Assembly: GCA_021772195.1 (NCBI GenBank)
Contig: JAJFML010000138.1
Location: 1 to 6,043 of the forward strand
From: Chlamydiota bacterium
Lineage (GTDB): Bacteria > Chlamydiota > Chlamydiia > Chlamydiales > SM23-39
DNA length: 6,043 bases
Reading direction: 5' to 3'
Position numbers and translations under genes: made by a program. Positions 1-5,019 of the stretch are shown here, in pieces (position 1 is the stretch's first letter; each line of letters opens with the position of its first letter). Below the pieces are notes generated by a model. That model was not told where the DNA came from. It made no database searches and saw only the letters and a list, made by a program, of their open reading frames with translations.

Positions 1-269
1 GAAACCCTGATATGAAATGGCGTTTTAGACCGGAAAATCTAGAGAATTTGATTAAAGAGCAGAGAAAAATTTTTGAAGAAAGTCTTGAATTTGTAAAAAA
101 AGGCGGAAAAATCATCTATGCTACTTGCAGCCTTTTTAAAGAAGAAAATGAACAGCAGATTGAATACTTTTCCCACAACTTTCCCGTAAAGATTATCCAC
201 TTGGAAGGTTGGCTTCCACAAGAGGGCGGGAAAGATGGTTTTTTTGCAGCAATTTTAGAAAAGTTGTAA
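1..269 (+). CDS. rsmB: 16S rRNA (cytosine-C5)-methyltransferase RsmB/Fmu family, 3' end only
   Basis: This is the C-terminal 88 or so residues of a SAM-dependent RNA m5C methyltransferase; the gene begins before the window and the reading frame is open from base 3. The first visible residues read NPDMKWRFRPENL, which matches the family's conserved R-x-PDIKWRR-type motif. The motif YATCSLFKEENE follows, and its Cys (codon 126-128) corresponds to the motif VI cysteine that forms the covalent adduct with the target cytosine in E. coli RsmB. The protein ends in GGKDGFFAAILEKL, the family's terminal DGFF-A element, so the 3' end is intact. In E. coli RsmB methylates C967 of 16S rRNA; the same target here is inference. 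The NusB-like N-terminal domain that separates RsmB from other RsmB/NOP family members would lie outside the window, so the exact subfamily is less certain than the family. No convincing terminator follows the stop codon. Confidence 0.9.
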   Translation, partial: NPDMKWRFRPENLENLIKEQRKIFEESLEFVKKGGKIIYATCSLFKEENEQQIEYFSHNFPVKIIHLEGWLPQEGGKDGFFAAILEKL

Positions 270-271
270 CT

Positions 272-299
272 TTTTCACACCTACGGTAGAATGTATAAT
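272..299 (+). promoter_or_regulatory. Predicted sigma70/sigma66-type promoter for the surA-like/rsmA pair
   Basis: A perfect TATAAT lies at 294-299, 24 bases after the rsmB stop codon. A weak -35 match, TTTTCA (272-277, four of six consensus bases), sits 16 bases upstream. Transcription would begin near 306, about 30 bases before the preferred ATG at 335. The position at the junction of two genes supports it, but the -35 is poor. A short dyad CTAC-G-GTAG (281-289) lies between the two boxes. Confidence 0.5.
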
Positions 300-334
300 C
301 ACATTTAAAACCAAAAGTGAGTACATTGACGGCT

Positions 335-1351
335 ATGAAACGATTAATTCTATTTTTTCTCTTTCCATTACTCCTTGTTGGATCCCCCGATTATTCATCG
401 ATGATGAATGCACCTCAACCCACATTTAAAATTGAGAATCGCATTCTTGCACAGGTCAATGACACAACAGTTTCTGTTCTAGATGTAAAAAAGCGCATGG
501 ATATCCTTTTTCATAAGGGTTATCCTCAGTTCACTGACAACGAGCTCGCCAAATTTCAATTCTACCAGTCCAGCTGGAAAAAAGTCTTAGACGAGATTAT
601 TCATGGTGAACTCATGATTTCCGATTCCGTCACCAAAGAGCTAAAAGTATCTGATGGAGAAGTCCATGAAGAACTTATTAAAAAATTTGGCCCCAATGTT
701 GTAGCTACCCTTGATAAGATTGGCATTACTCATACTGAAGCTGAAAAAATTGTCAAAGACGAGATGATCGTTCAAAGAATGATGTGGTTTTACGTCTACA
801 TGAAAGCTCAAAAGAATGTTCATCCGGCAGATGTCCGCGTAGCCTATAAAGACTACCAAAAAGCAAATCCTCCTCAAGAACTTTGGTCCTATCAAGTTAT
901 TACTATTCGCGGAGATGACAGCCAGAAATCTTCAGAAAACTTCTACTCATCGATTCTGGAATCTCACAAAAACCCCGAAGATCTAAGCGCTCTTTTTGAT
1001 GAGAAAAGTAACATCTCCCTCTCAAAGGAGTTTGTAGTCGAAGGGACAGACCTTTCAAACAAACACAAGTCTATTTTAGAAACACTAGAGCCTGGTTCCT
1101 ATAGCGAACCTATCTCTCAAAAAAGCCGCTTCGATGGAACAGATGTACACCGAATTTTTTACCTCAAAGATTTAGAGAAAAAAGAGGCTGCATCTTTTGA
1201 CTCTCTCTATGAAAGGTTGAAAAATGAGATCTTCTATCAAGAAGCAGACAAGCTCACAGGAGCCTATATTTCTAAGCTGAAAGATCAATACGGATATGAA
1301 GCAATTCTAGAAGATATCCCCGATGATTTTCAGCCTTTTGTTATTCAGTAA
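335..1351 (+). CDS. SurA/PrsA-like secreted chaperone with degenerate parvulin region
   Basis: This protein of about 338 residues is probably periplasmic and helps fold outer-membrane proteins. The N terminus MKRLILFFLFPLLLVG is a signal-peptide-like basic and hydrophobic stretch. Next comes RILAQVNDTTVSVLDVKKRM (about residues 36-55), the characteristic start of the SurA N-terminal chaperone domain, followed by a helical region to about residue 165. The C-terminal half (about 175-300) has the outline of a parvulin prolyl isomerase, with a late GSYSEPI element like the family's G-x-x-SEPV, but I cannot find the usual HI-L opening or the HFG-W motif. Isomerase activity is therefore doubtful and the protein may be a pure chaperone. 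The frame also allows GTG at 317 and TTG at 326; ATG 335 is chosen because it begins a normal signal peptide, although none of the three has a good ribosome binding site. Its stop overlaps the rsmA start by one base. E. coli surA also neighbours rsmA (ksgA), which supports the family call. Confidence 0.75.
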   Translation: MKRLILFFLFPLLLVGSPDYSSMMNAPQPTFKIENRILAQVNDTTVSVLDVKKRMDILFHKGYPQFTDNELAKFQFYQSSWKKVLDEIIHGELMISDSVTKELKVSDGEVHEELIKKFGPNVVATLDKIGITHTEAEKIVKDEMIVQRMMWFYVYMKAQKNVHPADVRVAYKDYQKANPPQELWSYQVITIRGDDSQKSSENFYSSILESHKNPEDLSALFDEKSNISLSKEFVVEGTDLSNKHKSILETLEPGSYSEPISQKSRFDGTDVHRIFYLKDLEKKEAASFDSLYERLKNEIFYQEADKLTGAYISKLKDQYGYEAILEDIPDDFQPFVIQ

Positions 1352-2103
1352 TGAGAAGACTCTCTCAGAACTTTCTAGCTGATCCAAATATTCGAGATAA
1401 AATTATTCAAACAGCTCATATTCAAAAAAATGAGACCCTACTCGAAATTGGTCCTGGTAAAGGTGCATTAACAAAAGCCCTTCTAAAAGCATCCTCGCAC
1501 GTCATTGCACTTGAAAAAGACCCTGATTTAGAAGATCGTTTAAGAAGTGAGTTCCCCAGCCTCGAGCTTTATATGGGTGATGCACTTGAATATGACTATA
1601 CCCTCTTTAATGTCTCAAAAGTAGTTGCAAATATCCCCTATCATATCACTAAAGAGATCCTTCTTAAAATTGAGAACAGCCCTAACATTCATCAGGCTAT
1701 TTTAATGGTGCAACTGGAAGTAGCTGAGAAACTTATAGCGCCCCTTCCTAACAGCTATTTCACAGCTCATATTCAAAGTTCATTTGAATGCAAACTTGCA
1801 TTCAAGGTGCCTAAAAAGTGCTTTTCGCCTGCTCCAAAAGTAGACTCTGCTGTAATACATCTAACGAGGAAAAAGGATAAGCTCCCCCCTGGATTTATCA
1901 ATTATCTAAAGCTAGTTTTTTCAAGAAAACGAAAAACGATCCGTTCTAGCCTAAAAAAACAATTAAAAGACCTGAATCTAGATACTCTTTATCCTGATTT
2001 GGGAATCAACACTCAAGCAAGGCCGGAAGAACTTGATGTGGATAGCCACCTCGTTTTTTTTAGAAAACTCACCCAGGTTAGTAATTATTTTACAAATTCT
2101 TAA
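1351..2103 (+). CDS. rsmA: 16S rRNA (adenine(1518)-N6/adenine(1519)-N6)-dimethyltransferase
   Basis: RsmA (KsgA) dimethylates two adjacent adenines in the 3'-terminal hairpin of 16S rRNA during late assembly of the 30S subunit. The 250-residue protein is slightly shorter than the roughly 270 of typical members. Visible signatures in order: SQNFL (residues 5-9), the start of the family's G-Q-x-FL motif; the SAM-binding loop LEIGPGKGALT (31-41); the acidic residue of motif II, Glu55 in ALEKD; GD (76-77); the catalytic NIPY (94-97), equivalent to the N-L/I-PY of N6-adenine methyltransferases; the FSPAPKVDSAV element (158-168); and the C-terminal basic FSRKRKTIRSSLK (about 190-202). All the main functional motifs are present, so it should be active. 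The ATG overlaps the TAA of the SurA-like gene (TAATG) and has no clear Shine-Dalgarno sequence, which suggests translation by termination-reinitiation. Loss of this methylation confers kasugamycin resistance in other bacteria. Confidence 0.95.
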   Translation: MRRLSQNFLADPNIRDKIIQTAHIQKNETLLEIGPGKGALTKALLKASSHVIALEKDPDLEDRLRSEFPSLELYMGDALEYDYTLFNVSKVVANIPYHITKEILLKIENSPNIHQAILMVQLEVAEKLIAPLPNSYFTAHIQSSFECKLAFKVPKKCFSPAPKVDSAVIHLTRKKDKLPPGFINYLKLVFSRKRKTIRSSLKKQLKDLNLDTLYPDLGINTQARPEELDVDSHLVFFRKLTQVSNYFTNS

Positions 2104-2110
2104 TAAATAA

Positions 2111-2139
2111 TTGATCTTAATCTTATTCTTCTCTATTTT
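2111..2139 (+). promoter_or_regulatory. Possible promoter for the small membrane protein gene
   Basis: TTGATC (2111-2116) and TATTTT (2134-2139) are separated by exactly 17 bases, each with four of six consensus positions. The start would fall near 2146, just before the strong AGGAGG at 2154-2159. In such AT-rich sequence chance matches are common. The alternative is cotranscription from the surA/rsmA promoter, since no clear terminator follows rsmA. Confidence 0.35.
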
Positions 2140-2163
2140 TTTCTAAAAAATTTAGGAGGCATT

Positions 2164-2640
2164 ATGGCTGTTAAAACTCTCATAGCAGAACAATCTATCT
2201 TATCATCCTATTCCTATGATCTTTTAGCGAAAGGATTGGATCCTAAAAAAGAACAACACATCCAATCTCGCGAAGGGTATATTAAACTAGGCTTTGTAGG
2301 AATGGCTGAATCGATTCACTCAATCGCCTTTTGTGCTCTTTGGGGAGCTCTCCATGCCCTTGCTAGCAATAATCGCTACTATAAAGTGCGCCTAATGGAA
2401 ACAGCTGGTTCTGCGTGTGCAGGAGCTGCTCTAGTTATTGTTGCTGTCATGGGAATCTTCTCAAAAGAAAATGCAGAAGATCTAGGGGTCTCTTTATTAA
2501 GAGCTCCACTTTGCATTCTTCAAAATGATAATACATATGGAAAACTACCACGACGTATTCAAGCTTATAAATGCGATATGGAAGGTAGAGAAAGAAGTGG
2601 TGGATGGACCTTTGTCAACCTCTTAAGAGGGAACCGGTAA
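2164..2640 (+). CDS. Unrecognised small membrane protein with two hydrophobic segments
   Basis: I do not recognise this 158-residue protein. It begins at ATG 2164, four bases after a full AGGAGG (2154-2159), the clearest ribosome binding site in the left half of the window, so expression is likely. There is no N-terminal signal peptide: the first 40 residues are mixed and polar, including DPKKEQHIQSREG (26-38). Two hydrophobic stretches follow, about residues 43-67 (GFVGMAESIHSIAFCALWGALHA part) and 84-99 (ACAGAALVIVAVMGIF), separated by a short polar, basic linker (SNNRYYKVRLMET). The C-terminal 58 residues are polar and basic and end in GNR. Two closely spaced membrane segments without a signal peptide resemble the bilobed layout of chlamydial inclusion membrane proteins, but many unrelated small membrane proteins look like this. 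It contains four Cys (57, 85, 117, 137). It is convergent with dacF, the stop codons being 10 bases apart. Confidence 0.8.
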   Translation: MAVKTLIAEQSILSSYSYDLLAKGLDPKKEQHIQSREGYIKLGFVGMAESIHSIAFCALWGALHALASNNRYYKVRLMETAGSACAGAALVIVAVMGIFSKENAEDLGVSLLRAPLCILQNDNTYGKLPRRIQAYKCDMEGRERSGGWTFVNLLRGNR

Positions 2641-2650
2641 AAGTCTTTCT

Positions 2651-3832
2651 TTATCTGAAAAACCCAGAGAAAAATTCTTTGATAGCAAATGTGAAAGTCT
2701 TATCTACATTAGATATTGCATGGACGGGAGCAGAGAGAAGGATTTTATCCTTTTCCTGCACTCGGAGCTCACCCACCACTTCACCTTTTTTGATTGGCAA
2801 AGATAGATCATTCCAGTGAATAAAAGCCCTGACACTCTCAGGTTCTTCCGATGGATAATAGGTCAAAATCATATCCTGTGAGAGTTCTGCTATTAATGGA
2901 CTCTTCGCTCCCTCGAAATGACGAGGAAAAGCCTTTTCTTTAGACATTATCAATCGATCTTTTTTAGCTTCGGAAAAAGCTGCATCAAATAGACGTATTG
3001 CATCGGCATAGCGAGAAGTCCTCTTTGAGCTTCCTAGTAGTACAGCAATTAGCTTTCTATCCCCTTTTTCGGCTGCTGCAATTAAGGTATTGCCAGCTCG
3101 TTTATGATATCCTGTCTTAACACCAATGGCATATGGATAGTAGTAATCGCTAGATGGCTTCACAAGCCTATTTGTCTGGTTAACCTCTCTTTCACTCTGA
3201 CGGTTGGTCTTTGGGTAGATAAAGGCTGTAGAGGAGACAATCTCACTAAATGTGGGATTTTCAAGAGCTTTCTTTGCGATGACTGCAAGATCGTATGCTG
3301 TTGAAATATGTTTTGGGTGGTGAAGGCCATGAGGATTTAAAAATTCAGTATCCTCACACCCAATTTCCCTAAGATAGCTATTTACCTCATTCATAAAAGT
3401 TGGGATCGATACACTAAAAGCTTCAGCTAAGGCATTTGCACAATCATTGCCTGAATAAATTAACATTCCATAAAGTGCCGCCCAGAGAGGCATTCTCTCA
3501 TGACGCTTAATCCCAAGATTACCACCATCGTGCTCAAGCCTATGAGGAGGATAAATTGCAAAGTTACTTTGTTTTGCTTCTGCTTGTACGATTTGAAGCG
3601 CATCATCAGAGGGAATAATCTCTCTCTGATAATCTAAACCCTTCTTCTCCAAGACATAAAGAGCAGTCGCAACTTTGGTAAGACTGGCTGGATAGGATTT
3701 CTTCTTAGAGTTTTTCTCGAATAAAACTTTCCCATTTTTAGCATTCATCAATATAGCAGATTTTGCATCTACCTGAATATCTAAGGCGTAGATAGAAGAT
3801 ATGAAAAATATAAAGAGAAAGAAAGCTCTCAT
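2651..3832 (-). CDS. dacF: D-alanyl-D-alanine carboxypeptidase, PBP5/DacF family
   Basis: This penicillin-binding protein removes the terminal D-Ala from peptidoglycan pentapeptides outside the inner membrane. The 393-residue protein begins with a short signal peptide, MRAFFLFIFFISSIYA, with probable cleavage after Ala16. All three serine-acyltransferase motifs are present: S50-L-T-K53 in YPASLTK, with Ser50 as nucleophile; S127-G-N129 in YSGND; and K239-T-G241 in GVKTG. A polar stretch around 84-113 (with HRLEHDGGNLGIK) lies before the SxN motif. From about 295 the sequence looks like the beta-rich PBP5 C-terminal domain. It ends with KTFTFAIKEFFSGFFR, an amphipathic tail like the one that anchors PBP5 to the membrane. 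In chlamydiae, which have little or no classical peptidoglycan, such enzymes serve the transient division septum; applying this here is inference. An inverted repeat (3844-3869) lies just upstream of the start, and a weak AGGA lies nine bases before the ATG. Confidence 0.93.
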   Translation of the reverse strand: MRAFFLFIFFISSIYALDIQVDAKSAILMNAKNGKVLFEKNSKKKSYPASLTKVATALYVLEKKGLDYQREIIPSDDALQIVQAEAKQSNFAIYPPHRLEHDGGNLGIKRHERMPLWAALYGMLIYSGNDCANALAEAFSVSIPTFMNEVNSYLREIGCEDTEFLNPHGLHHPKHISTAYDLAVIAKKALENPTFSEIVSSTAFIYPKTNRQSEREVNQTNRLVKPSSDYYYPYAIGVKTGYHKRAGNTLIAAAEKGDRKLIAVLLGSSKRTSRYADAIRLFDAAFSEAKKDRLIMSKEKAFPRHFEGAKSPLIAELSQDMILTYYPSEEPESVRAFIHWNDLSLPIKKGEVVGELRVQEKDKILLSAPVHAISNVDKTFTFAIKEFFSGFFR

Positions 3833-3843
3833 CTCAGTGAGTC

Positions 3844-3869
3844 CTATTCTTAGTTAAAAACTAGAATAG
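3844..3869 (-). promoter_or_regulatory. Near-perfect inverted repeat just upstream of dacF
   Basis: The arms are CTATTCT-T-AGTT (3844-3855) and AACTAGAATAG (3859-3869), separated by AAA. Eleven base pairs form with a single bulged T at 3851. On the dacF strand the repeat ends 11 bases before the ATG (3832) and touches the AGGA (3841-3844) that would be the ribosome binding site. It could act as a leader hairpin masking that site, or as an operator, because its distal arm coincides with the best -10 match (3863-3868). It has no T-run expected of a terminator on either strand. Confidence 0.5.
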
Positions 3870-3891
3870 ATCAGATATAAATTTCAAACAA
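3863..3891 (-). promoter_or_regulatory. Weak candidate promoter for dacF
   Basis: Read on the minus strand, TTGTTT (3891-3886) and TATTCT (3868-3863) are 17 bases apart, matching three and four of six consensus bases. The start would be near 3856, giving a leader of about 24 bases. The match is modest. It is listed because dacF is the first gene of a divergent pair and must have a promoter here or a little further upstream. Confidence 0.3.
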
Positions 3892-3931
3892 CTCAAAATA
3901 AGATTGTTACTCCAAAAATTACCTGTAAGTG

Positions 3932-3961
3932 TTGACACACCTAGTTTTATTGTCCTAAAAT
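3932..3961 (+). promoter_or_regulatory. Strong sigma70/sigma66-type promoter for the small acidic protein gene
   Basis: A perfect TTGACA (3932-3937) is followed after 18 bases by TAAAAT (3956-3961), five of six consensus bases. The predicted start of transcription lies near 3968. This helps choose the translation start: an in-frame GTG at 3967 would sit at the very 5' end of the transcript, while ATG 3997 would have a normal short leader carrying AAGGAGG. Confidence 0.7.
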
Positions 3962-3996
3962 GACATGTGGGGGCCGAAAGTAAAAGGAGGAATGCC

Positions 3997-4428
3997 ATGC
4001 TGAATCCCATCCAGCTGGAAGAGTTTTACCAAGAGTATTTTAATAATCTAGAAAAGTGGGCTCATGATGGCATTATCCATGTGGACCTAGAGCTTTTGCA
4101 TGACTTTGGGATCTTAGAGTCTATCTCAGAAGAGGAAGATGACTCTGATGATCTCACTCAATATTTTCATGTGATAGAGAGCGTTGAGAAGGTTACTCTC
4201 TTCAACGAACAGTTCGTCGTATGGATTATTCCTCGCATGGAAGAGGAAGAGCCTACAACTTACGTTCTTATTGCTCTCAGTCAAGAGGAAAAACCTCAAT
4301 TAGAGATCGTCTTCGCAACAACAGGCGTCTATAATACGCCTCGGTATGTCTTGAAAGTTTTACAGCACTTTCTAATCGATATGCTTGAAACAGAGGCGAC
4401 ATTAACTGAGTTTGAAAAAGGCCAATAA
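3997..4428 (+). CDS. Unrecognised small acidic cytoplasmic protein
   Basis: I do not recognise a family for this 143-residue protein. ATG 3997 is chosen because AAGGAGG (3984-3990) lies six bases upstream and the promoter at 3932-3961 predicts transcription from about 3968; the in-frame GTG at 3967 would lack any leader. No signal peptide or membrane segment is seen. The protein is very acidic, with clusters SEEEDDSDD (44-52) and EEEE (82-85). The apparent secondary structure is an N-terminal helix (about 5-23), an acidic linker, three strand-like stretches (QFVVWIIPRM 72-81, TTYVLIALS 87-95, QLEIVFATTGVY 101-112) and a C-terminal helix (about 115-133). A small, acidic helix-strands-helix protein resembles type III secretion chaperones and YbjN-like proteins; this is a shape argument only. 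Its place between dacF and rsbW suggests it corresponds to the hypothetical CT550 of C. trachomatis, from recall. It is convergent with rsbW. Confidence 0.85.
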   Translation: MLNPIQLEEFYQEYFNNLEKWAHDGIIHVDLELLHDFGILESISEEEDDSDDLTQYFHVIESVEKVTLFNEQFVVWIIPRMEEEEPTTYVLIALSQEEKPQLEIVFATTGVYNTPRYVLKVLQHFLIDMLETEATLTEFEKGQ

Positions 4429-4447
4429 TTTTTGAGAGGTTTTTTTT

Positions 4448-4567
4448 AAGGAGAAACTGATAACTGCTATATTTCAAATCATCGAAAAAAATGAGGCTAA
4501 AATTGATTTCAGGGATCCCCCTAAACCTTTGACGGTTAGTGAGATCGAAAAATTGATTTTTGCCTGA
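4448..4567 (+). pseudogene. Possible small ORF with ATA in place of a start codon
   Basis: AAGGAG (4448-4453) lies six bases before ATA (4460-4462), which opens a 35-codon frame ending at TGA 4565-4567. The frame has no ATG, GTG or upstream TTG; CTG 4457 is another rare candidate but lies too close (three bases) to the binding site. The product would read (I/M)TAIFQIIEKNEAKIDF then RDPPKPLTVSEIEKLIFA, a plausible amphipathic and charged peptide rather than low-complexity sequence. Beyond the TGA the same frame stays open for 14 more codons (FLEKMKYMTYPVFP) to TAA 4610-4612. Possible readings are a gene that lost its ATG by a single G-to-A change, a genuinely rare start, or chance. The K-x-x-FRDPP...EIEKL pattern faintly recalls the N terminus of SMI1/KNR4 immunity-type domains, a weak resemblance only. 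No gene is seen otherwise in 4429-4608. Confidence 0.25.
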
Positions 4568-4602
4568 TTTTTGGAAAAGATGAAATACATGACTTATCCA
4601 GT

Positions 4603-4635
4603 GTTTCCTTAAGAAACTGACTTTTTTAAAGTCAG
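4603..4635 (-). terminator. Candidate terminator hairpin at the end of the bamD-lptE-rsbW operon
   Basis: CTGACTTT (4617-4624) and AAAGTCAG (4628-4635) form a perfect 8-bp stem with a three-base loop. On the minus strand it is followed by TTTCTTAAGG, a short, imperfect T-run. A second small dyad, GTTTC...GAAAC (4603-4617), abuts it. The stem lies inside the last codons of rsbW (TLKKSVS). The stem is low in GC, so termination would be weak. Confidence 0.4.
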
Positions 4636-5019
4636 AATATTGAAAGAACCTTCTCTTTTATATGAGATCTCATCTATGAAACGCTTCATAAGATAGATCC
4701 CAAGTCCGCCTATAACACGATCATCTAATGAGGCTGTGACATCAGGCACATGGTTCATTTTTGTGGGATCAAAAGCAACGCCTGTATCTTTAATCATAAT
4801 CTCTAAAAATGCCTCATTTGTTCGAACATCCAACTCAATTGAATCTGTCTCTTTAAGGCCTGAATAGTGAAAGATATTAACAATAACCTCTTCTACAGAC
4901 AGCTCAATACGTTTTATCTCTTTATCCAGAAATCCGCAAATAGATGCAGACGCCCTAACCCATGATAATACATTTTCTATTTCCGTAATTTTAGCCGGAA
5001 ATGATCTAATTTCTCTCAT
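4609..5019 (-). CDS. rsbW: Anti-sigma factor / serine protein kinase RsbW family (GHKL ATPase)
   Basis: This 136-residue protein is a stand-alone HATPase_c_2 domain of the RsbW/SpoIIAB type. Such proteins bind a sigma factor or phosphorylate a Ser/Thr on an RsbV-type antagonist, switching partners according to the antagonist's phosphorylation state. GHKL motifs visible: N box ELSVEEVIVN with Glu44 and Asn48; G1 box KDTGVAFDP with Asp78 and Gly80; and G2 box GGLGIYLMKRFID from Gly104. All ATP-binding residues are present, so kinase activity is plausible. The ATG (5019-5017) overlaps the 3' end of lptE by 14 bases, and GAGG (5033-5030) lies ten bases upstream, so it is the last gene of the operon and likely translationally coupled. 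No RsbV or RsbU partner is in the window; in Chlamydia trachomatis the partners are encoded elsewhere and the pathway has been linked to the main sigma factor sigma66. A hairpin lies within its final codons. Confidence 0.88.
   Translation of the reverse strand: MREIRSFPAKITEIENVLSWVRASASICGFLDKEIKRIELSVEEVIVNIFHYSGLKETDSIELDVRTNEAFLEIMIKDTGVAFDPTKMNHVPDVTASLDDRVIGGLGIYLMKRFIDEISYKREGSFNILTLKKSVS

Noticed and set aside
2132..2153. A/T-rich potential hairpin (ATTTTTT...AAAAAAT) between rsmA and the next gene
   Set aside because: It has no GC pairs and is expected by chance in this AT-rich spacer, so it is not a credible terminator.
2619..2630. Perfect 12-base palindrome CCTCTTAAGAGG near the end of the small membrane protein gene
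   Set aside because: It was considered as a bidirectional terminator for the convergent pair, but no T-run follows on either strand and only four base pairs could form around a TTAA loop.
2604..2819. A 71-codon open frame on the plus strand after the small membrane protein gene
   Set aside because: It lies antisense to the end of dacF, has no ribosome binding site of its own, and reads as a shadow of a well-supported gene.
3104..3304. Plus-strand 66-codon frame inside dacF
   Set aside because: It lies antisense to the conserved transpeptidase-like domain of dacF, including the KTG motif region, and has no independent support.
3967..3996. GTG at 3967 as the start of the small acidic protein
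   Set aside because: The extra ten residues are encoded by the ribosome binding site itself (AAGGAGG at 3984-3990), and the promoter predicts transcription beginning at about this base.
4277..4477. Minus-strand 66-codon frame across the small acidic protein gene
   Set aside because: It is antisense to a gene with a strong promoter and ribosome binding site, and shows no family motif.
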